Source of the DNA: Pseudomonas sp. S37
GTDB taxonomy: Bacteria; Pseudomonadota; Gammaproteobacteria; Pseudomonadales; Pseudomonadaceae
Reading direction: 5' to 3'
DNA: 64,000 nt
NCBI RefSeq assembly: GCF_016658545.1
Contig: NZ_JACVZC010000019.1
Coordinates: forward strand, 1-64,000
The position numbers and the translations under genes are program-made. Below the pieces are notes generated by a model, which was given only the letters and a program-made list of their open reading frames with translations, searched no databases and was not told the DNA's origin. Numbering within the stretch: position 1 is the first letter of the stretch; every line of letters starts with the position of its first letter. Positions 43,996 through 52,286 of the stretch are shown piece by piece.

Positions 43996-44739
43996 TCAGA
44001 GGGTCTGCATCATCTTGCGCACGCCGGCCACATGGCGCCGGCTGACGGTCAGGGCATCGCCGTCCAGGCCTTTCAGGTACAGCTGAAAGTGCCCCAGCGG
44101 GGTGCGCTGCAGGCGCTCGATACGTTCACGGGCGACTAGCGCATTGCGGTGGATACGCACAAAGCGTTCGCCAAATTCGTCTTCCAGGGCCTTGAGTGGC
44201 TCGTCGAGCAGCACTTCGCCTGTTTCGTGGCGCAAGGTCACATATTTGTGGTCGGCAATGAAATAGATCACCTGGGGCAAAGGGATCAACTCGATGCCTT
44301 TGCGCGTGCGGGCACTGATATGGCTGCGTGGGCCGCCACCTTCATTGGCCGGCCGGGTCAGCGCCGCCAACTGGGCGCGGTTGGGTTTTTCGGCCTTGCG
44401 CAAGGCATCGCGCAACGCCTGGGCCTGGATCGGTTTGGTCACATGGCTGAGGGTACTGTCCTTGAATGCCTCGGCACCGTATTCATCATCCCCGGTGCAA
44501 AACACCACCGCCGGCGGCGCCTCGCGCTCGCACAGGCGAGCAGCAACCTGCAGGCCATCCAGGCCTGGCATGCCGATGTCCAGCAGGACCACATCGGGCT
44601 TGAGGCTTTCGATCAGCGTCAGGGCCTCTTCGCCGTTGGTGGCGCTGGGCTCCAGTACGGTGTAACCCTCCAGTTCGCCGAGCAGCCGGCTGAGGCGTTC
44701 GCGGCCTTGGGGTTCGTCATCAACGATCAGGACATTCAT
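43996..44739 (-). CDS. algR: AlgR, LytTR-family response regulator
   Basis: A 247-residue response regulator: receiver domain 1-120 with phospho-acceptor Asp54 (VVLLDIGMPG), the Asp7/Asp8 acidic pair, Thr near 80 and Lys102; linker; and a C-terminal LytTR DNA-binding domain (about 140-245; KYVTLRHETGEVLLDEPL, FVRIHRNALVARERIERL). In P. aeruginosa AlgR works with the sensor AlgZ/FimS, encoded next to it, to control alginate and type IV pili. No sensor gene is present between algR and argH here. Confidence 0.95.
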   Translation of the reverse strand: MNVLIVDDEPQGRERLSRLLGELEGYTVLEPSATNGEEALTLIESLKPDVVLLDIGMPGLDGLQVAARLCEREAPPAVVFCTGDDEYGAEAFKDSTLSHVTKPIQAQALRDALRKAEKPNRAQLAALTRPANEGGGPRSHISARTRKGIELIPLPQVIYFIADHKYVTLRHETGEVLLDEPLKALEDEFGERFVRIHRNALVARERIERLQRTPLGHFQLYLKGLDGDALTVSRRHVAGVRKMMQTL

Positions 44740-45035
44740 AATTGCGCTGGATTCCTGAATGAGTCTCGCACAGGTATAGCGTAGACAGGTGTGGTTCGAG
44801 CGACACTGCGGTCACGCTCTAGACCGGTGCGATGGCCAAAGATTCACTCGGCTGGCAGATTCACTGCCAGTCCTCTGTCCAACTGTAGACGGTCCGTGGA
44901 ACACTGCCGTTCATTCCTTAAAATCCTTCACTGCCATTTTCCGGGCATTTCTCTCGACCGGCGCCCTGCGGCAGCCAGCCCAACCCTGCTATCATCGGCG
45001 CCACTTTTTCGTTCACGCCTGCAATGAGTGAATCC

Positions 45036-46430
45036 ATGAGCACCGACAAGACCAATCAGTCCTGGGGCGGCCGCTTCAGTGAGCCCGTCGACGCCTTCGT
45101 CGCCCGTTTCACCGCCTCGGTCGACTTCGACAAGCGCCTGTACCGCCACGACATCATGGGTTCGATCGCCCATGCCACCATGCTGGCGCAGGTCGGCGTG
45201 CTCAGCGATGCCGAGCGCGACACCATCATCGATGGCCTGAAGACCATCCAGGGTGAAATCGAGGCCGGCAACTTCGACTGGCGCGTCGACCTCGAAGACG
45301 TGCACATGAACATCGAAGCACGCCTGACCGACCGCATCGGCATCACCGGCAAGAAGCTGCACACCGGCCGTAGCCGCAACGACCAGGTAGCCACCGACAT
45401 CCGCCTGTGGCTGCGCGACGAGATCGACCTGATCCTGGCCGAAATCACCCGTCTGCAGCAGGGCCTGCTGGAGCAGGCCGAGCGTGAAGCCGAAACCATC
45501 ATGCCCGGCTTCACCCACCTGCAGACCGCGCAGCCGGTCACCTTCGGCCACCACCTGCTGGCCTGGTTCGAAATGCTCAGCCGCGACTACGAGCGCCTGG
45601 TCGACTGCCGCAAGCGCACCAACCGCATGCCGCTGGGCAGCGCCGCGCTGGCCGGCACCACCTACCCGATCGACCGCGAACTCACCTGCAAGCTGCTGGG
45701 CTTCGAGGCCGTGGGCGGCAACTCGCTGGACGGCGTGTCGGACCGCGACTTCGCCATCGAATTCTGCGCAGCGGCCAGCGTGGCGATGATGCACCTGTCG
45801 CGCTTCTCCGAAGAGCTGGTGCTGTGGACCAGCGCGCAGTTCCAGTTCATCGACCTGCCCGACCGCTTCTGCACGGGTAGCTCGATCATGCCGCAGAAAA
45901 AGAACCCCGACGTGCCAGAACTGGTACGTGGCAAGACCGGCCGTGTATTCGGCGCCCTGACCGGCCTGCTGACCCTGATGAAGGGCCAGCCGCTGGCCTA
46001 CAACAAGGACAACCAGGAAGACAAGGAGCCGCTGTTCGACGCCGCCGACACCCTGCGCGACTCGCTGCGAGCCTTTGCCGACATGATCCCGGCGATCAAG
46101 CCCAAGCACGCCATCATGCGTGAAGCGGCCCTGCGTGGTTTCTCCACCGCTACCGACCTGGCCGACTACCTGGTACGCCGTGGCCTGCCGTTCCGTGACT
46201 GCCACGAGATCGTTGGCCATGCGGTGAAGTACGGCGTGGACACCGGCAAGGACCTGGCCGAGATGAGCCTGGACGAACTGCGCCAGTTCAGCGACCAGAT
46301 CGAACAGGACGTGTTTACCGTGCTGACCCTGGAAGGGTCGGTGAATGCGCGTGACCACATTGGTGGTACGGCGCCGGCGCAGGTGCGGGCTGCGGTTGTG
46401 CGTGGCAAGGAGCTGCTGGCTTCGCGTTAA
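45036..46430 (+). CDS. argH: argininosuccinate lyase
   Basis: A 464-residue cytosolic enzyme of the aspartase/fumarase superfamily that splits argininosuccinate into arginine and fumarate, the last step of arginine synthesis. The family signature [12 protein letters not shown] is intact, as are the [13 protein letters not shown] and [16 protein letters not shown] regions. The second of two in-frame ATGs (45036, [12 protein letters not shown]) is preferred because it matches the usual length; ATG 45024 would add four residues. It is divergent from algR across a 296-bp spacer that I see as non-coding. A short hairpin (GCGAGGGC-TTT-GCCCTCG, 46439-46456) follows the stop. Confidence 0.96.
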   Translation: MSTDKTNQSWGGRFSEPVDAFVARFTASVDFDKRLYRHDIMGSIAHATMLAQVGVLSDAERDTIIDGLKTIQGEIEAGNFDWRVDLEDVHMNIEARLTDRIGITGKKLHTGRSRNDQVATDIRLWLRDEIDLILAEITRLQQGLLEQAEREAETIMPGFTHLQTAQPVTFGHHLLAWFEMLSRDYERLVDCRKRTNRMPLGSAALAGTTYPIDRELTCKLLGFEAVGGNSLDGVSDRDFAIEFCAAASVAMMHLSRFSEELVLWTSAQFQFIDLPDRFCTGSSIMPQKKNPDVPELVRGKTGRVFGALTGLLTLMKGQPLAYNKDNQEDKEPLFDAADTLRDSLRAFADMIPAIKPKHAIMREAALRGFSTATDLADYLVRRGLPFRDCHEIVGHAVKYGVDTGKDLAEMSLDELRQFSDQIEQDVFTVLTLEGSVNARDHIGGTAPAQVRAAVVRGKELLASR

Positions 46431-46454
46431 GGCCTATTGCGAGGGCTTTGCCCT

Positions 46455-46545
46455 CGTTCGCGGGTGAACCCGCTCCCACAGGTATTGCGCCGGTTTCAAA
46501 AACTGAGCAGTCCCTGTGGGAGCGGGTTTACCCGCGAATGGCCCC
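46455..46545. repeat. inverted REP pair between convergent argH and GST genes
   Basis: Two inverted REP elements (TTCGCGGGTGAACCCGCTCC and GGAGCGGGTTTACCCGCGAA) fill the convergent junction, next to the small argH hairpin. Confidence 0.88.
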
Positions 46546-46555
46546 AACACTGGTC

Positions 46556-47218
46556 TCAGCGCTTGCCGCTACGAATCATCTCCATGAAGGCCGGCATCGC
46601 CGCCTCTTTTTCCGCCACGATCCGAGCCATGTGCGGGTTCTCGCCCATCAGCTGTAGCAACGCCTTGGCCTGCGGGAAGTCCGCCAGGAAGTCGATGTTC
46701 AGCACCTTCTTGCCCACCGCGTAGGCCAGGTCGACCGAGAAGCAGAACATCAGGTCTGCCAGGGTCAGCTGTTCACCCGCTACATACGGTGCAAAACGCC
46801 CGTTGCGCTTGAGCGTGGCAAAGCCGGCCAGCAAATCGGCCCGGGCCTTTTCCTTGACCAGCGGTTCCACCGACATGCCAAAGAACGACTCGGCGTAGCA
46901 GGTACGTGCCGGCAGCTCGATGTATAGCTCGATTTCCTTGAGTAGCTCGCGCACCTTGGCCTGGCCAAACGGGTCGGCCGGCAACAGTGCCTTGCCGCCC
47001 TGGGTCTGTTCGATATAGTCGAGGATCACGCTGGTTTCGCTGAGGAAACCGTGTTCGGTTTCAAGCACCGGCACTTTGCCGCGCGGGCTCACTGCCAGCG
47101 CCTGTGGCGCCTGGCCGCCATAAAATGCGACTTCCTCGAAGGGCAGGCCTTTTTCCAACAGGGCCAGCTTGACCATGTTGTAGTAGTTGCTGACCGAGAA
47201 TCCATGAAGCTTGAGCAT
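46556..47218 (-). CDS. glutathione S-transferase family protein
   Basis: A 220-residue cytosolic GST. The N-terminal thioredoxin-like domain (1-78) has the glutathione-binding segments RGKVPVLETEHG and ETSVILDYIEQ; the C-terminal helical domain (about 88-215) contains GEQLTLADLMFCFSV. The N-terminal active-site position holds Ser or Tyr (GFSVSNYYNMVKLAL). The ATG at 47218 begins the conserved MLKLHGFSVS; a longer frame upstream is not conserved. The substrate is unknown. It is convergent with argH. Confidence 0.92.
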   Translation of the reverse strand: MLKLHGFSVSNYYNMVKLALLEKGLPFEEVAFYGGQAPQALAVSPRGKVPVLETEHGFLSETSVILDYIEQTQGGKALLPADPFGQAKVRELLKEIELYIELPARTCYAESFFGMSVEPLVKEKARADLLAGFATLKRNGRFAPYVAGEQLTLADLMFCFSVDLAYAVGKKVLNIDFLADFPQAKALLQLMGENPHMARIVAEKEAAMPAFMEMIRSGKR

Positions 47219-47365
47219 GAGGTAACAGCCTCCAGGCCGTAAGGGGTTGGCTGGGCTTTTATAGACCGATCGCCCGCCCCTGACCAGCGTCATGCACCCC
47301 GTCAATGCCCGGGCATTGCCGCCACAGGCGTGGCACACTGTGCATCCAGAAGAAGGAGATTTGCC

Positions 47366-47677
47366 ATGAGCGAGTATGACGACGACCTTTATGACGATGA
47401 CGACGACGATTCAGAGTTCGCCAGAGGAGCGCTAGTCGAAGCCGTCCAGAACCAAATTGACGCTGGAGATCCACCTGCGGCTAAAGCCACCTTCAACAAG
47501 CTGACTCTGGTCGGATACGAGCGTCAGGACATCCTGAACCTCATGGGTCAGGTGCTGGCGGTCGAGGTCTATAACATGATGACGGAAAAACGGGCGTTCA
47601 ATCTGCAATGGTATGAGAGCGCTCTGCGTGCTTTGCCTGAGCTGCCTGCTGAGCTGCGTCAAGGCGAGGACGAATAA
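47366..47677 (+). CDS. conserved acidic small protein
   Basis: A 103-residue cytoplasmic protein. The first 16 residues are almost all Asp, Glu and Tyr, followed by a helical domain (GALVEAVQNQIDAGDPPAAK, then GQVLAVEVYNMM). A strong AAGGAG ribosome site lies 8 nt before ATG 47366. It is common in pseudomonads as far as I know, but I cannot name a function. Confidence 0.82.
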   Translation: MSEYDDDLYDDDDDDSEFARGALVEAVQNQIDAGDPPAAKATFNKLTLVGYERQDILNLMGQVLAVEVYNMMTEKRAFNLQWYESALRALPELPAELRQGEDE

Positions 47678-47746
47678 CCCGGCTACACTCGAAGATCAGG
47701 CACCGTAGAGAGTGCCGTAATCCTTGTCTGGAAGTCAGGAGTCGCC

Positions 47747-47992
47747 ATGCCTTTTACCAAAGATCTGATCGATGAAATGGAAGTACTCGCGCTGTTCAAG
47801 CACGACAGCAGCCAGGAAGGCATCAAGATAACCAGCACCGCATCCCCGGCCCTGATCGCGGCCGCGCAACGCCTGCATGAAAAGGGGCTGACCGATCAGC
47901 CTGATGGCGGCTACCTGACCAGCCTGGGTCATGACGCTGTCGAAAGTGTCCAGCTGTTGCAGAACATTCTCAAGGCGCCACAGCCGGCCTGA
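47747..47992 (+). CDS. TIGR02647-family small protein
   Basis: An 81-residue cytoplasmic protein of the TIGR02647 family (LIDEMEVLALFKHDSSQEGIK, then GYLTSLGHDAVE). The fold looks like a small winged helix (LTDQPDGGYLTSLG as the wing), so DNA binding is possible. It is 69 nt downstream of the acidic protein and may be cotranscribed. Confidence 0.87.
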   Translation: MPFTKDLIDEMEVLALFKHDSSQEGIKITSTASPALIAAAQRLHEKGLTDQPDGGYLTSLGHDAVESVQLLQNILKAPQPA

Positions 47993-48027
47993 GTGACGAC
48001 TTGGGCAACCCTTGATACTGCGCGGTC

Positions 48028-48116
48028 CCTGTGGGAGCGGCTTTAGCCGCGAACACCGGCGAAGCCGGTGCCATACACCGCGTCGCCTGATTCGCGGGTA
48101 AACCCGCTCCCACAAA
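48028..48116. repeat. inverted REP pair after the TIGR02647 gene
   Basis: A GCGGCTTTAGCCGC-type and a GCGGGTAAACCCGC-type REP face each other, with a small ACCGGC-GAA-GCCGGT hairpin between them. The convergent iron permease gene ends just beyond. Confidence 0.87.
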
Positions 48117-48134
48117 AAACTGCGCAAACTTAGG

Positions 48135-50045
48135 TCAGTTTGCAGTAGCCTTGCGCTTTTCCGCCAGGCGCGAGCGCCCGTACAGGAACACGATCGCCAG
48201 CAAGGCCACCGCCTGCGCCGACAGCGAGTAGGCATCGGCATGTATCCCCAGCCAATCGAACTCGAAGAACGCCACCGGTCGCGTGCCCAGCACCCCGGCT
48301 TCTTGCAGCGCCTTCACGCCATGCCCGGCGAACACCACCGACAGCGCACACAGCAGCGCGGCGTTGATGCTGAAGAACAGCGTCAACGGCAACTTGGCCG
48401 AACCGCGCAGGATCACCCAAGCCAACCCCACCAGCAGCACCAGCGCCGTGGCGCCACCGGCCAGCACCGCCTGGTGCCCGGCCGGCCCTGCCTGCAGCCA
48501 CAGGGTTTCGTAGAACAGGATCACTTCGAACAGCTCGCGGTACACCGAGAAGAACGCCAGCACGGCAAAACCGAAGCGGCCACCGCCGCTGACCAGGCTG
48601 CTCTTGATGTAGTCCTTCCATGCCGCGGCGTGGCGACGGTCATGCATCCACACGCCCAGCCACAGCACCATCACTGCGGCGAACAGCGCCGTGCAGCCTT
48701 CGAGCAGTTCGCGCTGGGCCCCGCCTACATCTATCACATAGGCTGCCAGCGCCCAGGTGGCAAAGCCGGCGACCAGTGCCAGCGCCCAGCCGATGTTAAC
48801 GCTGCGCACCGCCGACTGCTGGCCGGTGTTACGCAGGAAGGCCAGGATTGCCGCCAATACCAGAATGGCTTCAAGGCCCTCGCGCAGCAGGATCAGCAAG
48901 CCGGAGATGTAGCTCAGCGACCAGCTCAGGCCATCACTGCCCAGTAGCTTGGCGGCCTGGTCGAGCTTGCTTTTAGCTTCGGCCAGACGCTGTTCGGCCT
49001 GGGCTACAGGCATGCCGTCCTGCAGGGACTGCCGGTAGGCCATCAGCGACTTTTCGGTGTCCTTGCGCGCCTGGGTGTCAATGTTGTCCAGCGAGCTTTC
49101 CACCAGCTCAAAGCCTTCCAGGTAGGCCGCTACCGACAGGTCGTAGGCCTGGTCGTGGTCACCTGCGCGGTAGGCCGCCAGGCTCTTGTCCAGGGTGCTG
49201 GCGGTGTATTCGAGCAATTGCGCCGGGCCGCGTTTGACCTGAGGCGGCTGGGCACGCTGGGCGCGGAACGCCTCCAAGGCCCCTGCCCCCTCGTTGGCAG
49301 CCACTTCTGCGGGTGTCTGGCGAGCCAGGTCGGCGATATTCCAGGTCTTGTCGCCTTTGCCGGCTTCTGGCTTGGCGGTGAAGCTGGCGATGTAGGCGGC
49401 CACGTCCCAGCGCTGGCGGTCGTCCAGTTGGTCGGCAAAGGATGGCATCTCGGTGCCGTCGATGCCCAACGCCAGGGTGTTGTAGAGGTCGAACAGGCTC
49501 AACTGGTCAAGGCGGGCGACATCGCGCAGGTTGGCCGGGGCGGGCTCCAGACCGACGCCAGCCGGGCCATCGCCGGCACCGGTGTCGCCGTGGCAGATCG
49601 AGCAGTTTTGCGCATACAGCGAAGCGCCACGGGCCGGGTCCGGGGTGATTATCGGGGCCTGGCTGACCTCGTAAGCCACGGCCAGGCGCGCGCCCAGCTG
49701 GCGGGCCTGCTTGGCAACAGCCGCGCCCTCATGGCGCTGGTCGATTGCCTGGCGCAGCGCCTGGATGCCCTGTTCCAGGGCAGCTTGCTCGGTATTGGAG
49801 GGCAGACCTTTGACCAGTTCGGCCAATACTGTGCTGAATTCCTGCTGCTCGCGGTATTCGCCATCGTCGATCACCTTGCCGTCCTGCACGGTCGGCGGGT
49901 AGTCGGCACCAATATAATCCAGCAAGTGCAGGGCCTTGGTAGCCTCGGCGGGGGCTTCGGCCAATGCCGCAGTGCTGCACAGCGCCAGCACCGGGCCGAG
50001 CAATAATGCCGGCAGCCAGGCAAGCAGACGGGAACGGGTTTTCAT
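48135..50045 (-). CDS. cytochrome c-FTR1 iron permease fusion
   Basis: A 636-residue protein. A signal peptide (about 1-30) is followed by a periplasmic region with a c-type haem site (CSICH, Cys148-His152) and a likely Met ligand (GTEMPSF), a helical linker (about 260-380), and a C-terminal FTR1/EfeU permease with seven hydrophobic helices. Two acidic iron-transport motifs are present: REGLEAILV and the related YRELFEVILFYE. FTR1 permeases move Fe(III) across the membrane coupled to oxidation of Fe(II); a fused cytochrome could take the electrons. The ATG at 50045 (MKTRSRLLAW) is chosen because it starts the signal peptide. No efeO/efeB gene lies next to it. Confidence 0.9.
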   Translation of the reverse strand: MKTRSRLLAWLPALLLGPVLALCSTAALAEAPAEATKALHLLDYIGADYPPTVQDGKVIDDGEYREQQEFSTVLAELVKGLPSNTEQAALEQGIQALRQAIDQRHEGAAVAKQARQLGARLAVAYEVSQAPIITPDPARGASLYAQNCSICHGDTGAGDGPAGVGLEPAPANLRDVARLDQLSLFDLYNTLALGIDGTEMPSFADQLDDRQRWDVAAYIASFTAKPEAGKGDKTWNIADLARQTPAEVAANEGAGALEAFRAQRAQPPQVKRGPAQLLEYTASTLDKSLAAYRAGDHDQAYDLSVAAYLEGFELVESSLDNIDTQARKDTEKSLMAYRQSLQDGMPVAQAEQRLAEAKSKLDQAAKLLGSDGLSWSLSYISGLLILLREGLEAILVLAAILAFLRNTGQQSAVRSVNIGWALALVAGFATWALAAYVIDVGGAQRELLEGCTALFAAVMVLWLGVWMHDRRHAAAWKDYIKSSLVSGGGRFGFAVLAFFSVYRELFEVILFYETLWLQAGPAGHQAVLAGGATALVLLVGLAWVILRGSAKLPLTLFFSINAALLCALSVVFAGHGVKALQEAGVLGTRPVAFFEFDWLGIHADAYSLSAQAVALLAIVFLYGRSRLAEKRKATAN

Positions 50046-50186
50046 GGCCAGTCTCGAAGGGAATGCGAAAGAGAACATTGTTCACTTCCACTTTGCATCG
50101 CTCAAGGGTGCTGGGCGGATTTCATGAAAAATCTTGGTACAAATCTGATGAAACGGGATGTTCTGGGCGAGGACCGGACGCGATCG

Positions 50187-50441
50187 CTGTGGGTGCGGGT
50201 TCACCCGCGAAGAGGCCGGACCTGCTGGCCAATATCCCCTGGCCATTCACCTTCGCAGCCTCCACCGCATTCGCGGGTGAACCCGCTCCTACATTGATCG
50301 TTGGCACATCTAAATCGCTGGTGTGGCACAGGCCGGTGTAGGAGCGGGTCTACCCGCGAATAGGCCGGGCCTGCTGGCCAATACCCTTGGCCATTCACTG
50401 TCGCAGGGACCACCGCATTCGCGGGTAAACCCACTCCCACA
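50187..50441. repeat. tandemly duplicated REP pair
   Basis: The gap 50046-50452 holds two consecutive copies of the same unit, about 107 nt each (50187-50293 and 50337-50441). Each has a REP, a CTGCTGGCCAATA...TGGCCATTCAC spacer, and an inverted REP. Because the spacer is also duplicated, a whole pair was copied. Confidence 0.85.
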
Positions 50442-50452
50442 GCGGCCCCAGA

Positions 50453-50704
50453 CTATTGAAGAACCTTGTTCAGCCCTAGCTCCATATCATCAATCAGCGC
50501 CTTGGCCATCTCACTGAGTATCCGCGCAGCACTGCCGGCAATACGGTCGTTTTCCATTTCCGCTTCGGTGGTCAGGTGGCGGATGCAGCCGAGCAATACC
50601 GATAACTGAGAAAAGGCATGGCTGAACGGCACATTGGGCTGCAGGCGGAACAGGTCGAAGGTTTCCACCCCTGCGGTTGCAGAGTCTCTTGGATCATTGC
50701 TCAT
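50453..50704 (-). CDS. DUF3077-family small protein
   Basis: An 83-residue helical cytoplasmic protein resembling the pseudomonad DUF3077 family (FDLFRLQPNVPFSHAFSQLS, then LLGCIRHLTTEA). Its start overlaps the stop of the upstream gene by 4 bp (ATGA), so the two form a coupled unit. The function is unknown. Confidence 0.8.
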   Translation of the reverse strand: MSNDPRDSATAGVETFDLFRLQPNVPFSHAFSQLSVLLGCIRHLTTEAEMENDRIAGSAARILSEMAKALIDDMELGLNKVLQ

Positions 50705-50976
50705 CGGGTCGCTCCTTGATCGTGGTGGGTTGCATGTGTGTGATCGCACACGGCATTGATCAGGCGGCAGAGCAATCGAACATTCATGCCCATGGCATTG
50801 CGCATGTCGCCAGGAGGATTGTCGAGCAGGGCTGTGGTGGTGTGGTCGATGGTCAGGGTGAGGGCGCTGATCAGCTCTTCGCAGTCTTTGGGGGTAAGTG
50901 GGTCGGCTACCGATATGGCGGGTGGGTCTAGCAGAAGTAATTCGGTAACAGATGAATCGTGGATGAGTTTTTTCAT
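50701..50976 (-). CDS. small pseudomonad protein paired with the DUF3077 gene
   Basis: A 91-residue cytoplasmic protein with a helical C-terminal half (CEELISALTLTIDHTTTALL, MNVRLLCRLINAVCDH). I cannot name its family. It is the first gene of a two-gene unit, and a highly structured stretch of about 200 nt lies upstream, between it and the Rhs gene. Confidence 0.72.
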   Translation of the reverse strand: MKKLIHDSSVTELLLLDPPAISVADPLTPKDCEELISALTLTIDHTTTALLDNPPGDMRNAMGMNVRLLCRLINAVCDHTHATHHDQGATR

Positions 50977-51034
50977 GATCGCATTCCTGGTGAATGATCT
51001 ATGAACTGCAATCCTCTTCGTCTCACGGAAATTG

Positions 51035-51233
51035 GGTGGCAGTCGTGCGAGGGATGAGACCCGGGCTCACAGGAAAACCCGACCAGGCGAAAGCCTGCCC
51101 GCGCACGACCACCATTAAGCGGTGCGTTCTGTGAGTACCGGGGGTCTCAATCCCGATCGCCTTGCGAGGCGACCCCACGACAGTAGTCCGGGAACACTTC
51201 CCAGCCAAGACAGCACCATCCGACAGGTGCTGT
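51035..51233 (-). ncRNA. candidate structured leader RNA upstream of the two-gene unit
   Basis: The gap 50977-51338 has no convincing gene but dense base-pairing potential. GTCGTGCG (51042-51049) can pair with CGCACGAC (51102-51109) or with CACGAC (51176-51181). GGGATGAGACCC (51051-51062) pairs with GGGTCTCAATCCC (51142-51154), and CTCACAG (51066-51072) with CTGTGAG (51129-51135). Local hairpins are CAGGC-GAAA-GCCTG (51084-51097), CGCCT/AGGCG (51158-51171), GGGAA/TTCCC (51190-51202) and ACAGCACC/GGTGCTGT (51210-51233). Alternative partners for the same strand suggest a switch or attenuator. The minus strand is assumed because the downstream genes lie there. Confidence 0.45.
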
Positions 51234-51338
51234 AGGATAATTCGACAGAGCATCCAAACTGAAGCAATTGGTTTCAGGTTCGGAAATGTCTTACACATTC
51301 ATCGCTGCTGCGTTTTTCCTCATAGGTGTATTTGCCTA

Positions 51339-52169
51339 CTACGTATGCCCCCCAACCTGAAGAATGCGCACTAGACCGTTTTCGTCTGTAAATGTCATGC
51401 GCTGGCTACCACTGAGACGGACTTGCCAGATCTCCGGTTTCTTGCTCAGTTTCTTCAAGTTGGAATCCCCCATTTCACTCGCAGCCTGCATGGGTGAACG
51501 CCCCCCCTTTTGAATGGCCTCAACGAAAGTCTTGTAACTGCGCTCTTCAGCAGGCGACAAAACCTTTATGTCCTTCTCACGAGGTAATTCCAGCCTGTAT
51601 GTGGTACTAGCGGTACTTGGTGAAGAGCTAGAAGGGCTAGCCCGAACCAAAGTTTGCCTCGGCTTGGAAAAATCCAGTTTTTTCGGCCTATGAGAACGTT
51701 TCATGTGCCCCGTCGGATCAAAAAAATTCACCGGATCACACGACACATAGGCATAGCTGTTCCACCCGCCCTTGCCGAACGGGCTCCAACTGTCCGGGCT
51801 GTTGAAGCGCATCAGCAAAGGGCTGAAAGCCCGATAGCCGGCCCCAAGCAGATAACACCCCGTCATCAGGTCACGAGGCTGGCCATTGAAACCTGCCACC
51901 ACGGAAGGCTGGGTAGCAGTGAAGCCGTAGGGTGCGTAGTTTAACTTCGCACGATAGTGCCCCACCTGCCCATCAATGACACTGTGCCTTGAGTCCGCCG
52001 CCAGCAAGACCGAGTCGGGCTCTTGCCCGCTATTGATCTGCGTGACGTTGGCCCGCCCGTCACTCACAAGTGAGCGTGCATTCAACGTCCCCACCTCTGT
52101 CGCCAACTCTTTCTGCCGATAAAAGAGTTTTACCGAGCCACCGGATACAGCATAAGTAGATATCTCCAT
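51339..52169 (-). CDS. orphan Rhs core protein with RelE/ParE-like C-terminal tip
   Basis: A 276-residue protein with no signal peptide. The centre (about 75-155) is the Rhs-repeat-associated core (NYAPYGF, FNGQPRDLMTGCYLLGAGYR, NSYAYVSCDPVNFFDPTGH). After a Ser/Thr/Pro-rich linker the last 80 residues form a separate domain whose end (IWQVRLSGSQRMTFT, then VRILQVGGH) resembles the strand pattern of RelE/ParE/HigB toxins. Full Rhs effectors are over 1000 residues long, so this is either a short-form pseudomonad Rhs or a displaced C-terminal cassette. No obvious immunity gene or antitoxin is adjacent. The toxin reading is inferred from pattern only. Confidence 0.72.
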   Translation of the reverse strand: MEISTYAVSGGSVKLFYRQKELATEVGTLNARSLVSDGRANVTQINSGQEPDSVLLAADSRHSVIDGQVGHYRAKLNYAPYGFTATQPSVVAGFNGQPRDLMTGCYLLGAGYRAFSPLLMRFNSPDSWSPFGKGGWNSYAYVSCDPVNFFDPTGHMKRSHRPKKLDFSKPRQTLVRASPSSSSPSTASTTYRLELPREKDIKVLSPAEERSYKTFVEAIQKGGRSPMQAASEMGDSNLKKLSKKPEIWQVRLSGSQRMTFTDENGLVRILQVGGHT

Positions 52170-52286
52170 GTTCCACCTGCCTGGTTAAGTTAGGCAGAGC
52201 ATGGCGAACTTTCAGACTGCCAGGTAACTGGAAGAACTGTTAAAGGCAATCACTTCCCCCGCAGGCAGACTTTGACCATCACTGGA

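Noticed and set aside
44789..45031. A plus-strand open frame of about 80 codons in the algR-argH spacer
   Set aside because: It has no ribosome site, its translation is Arg/Cys/His-rich and non-globular, and it overlaps the argH start region. Two frames are open there at once, which suggests chance.
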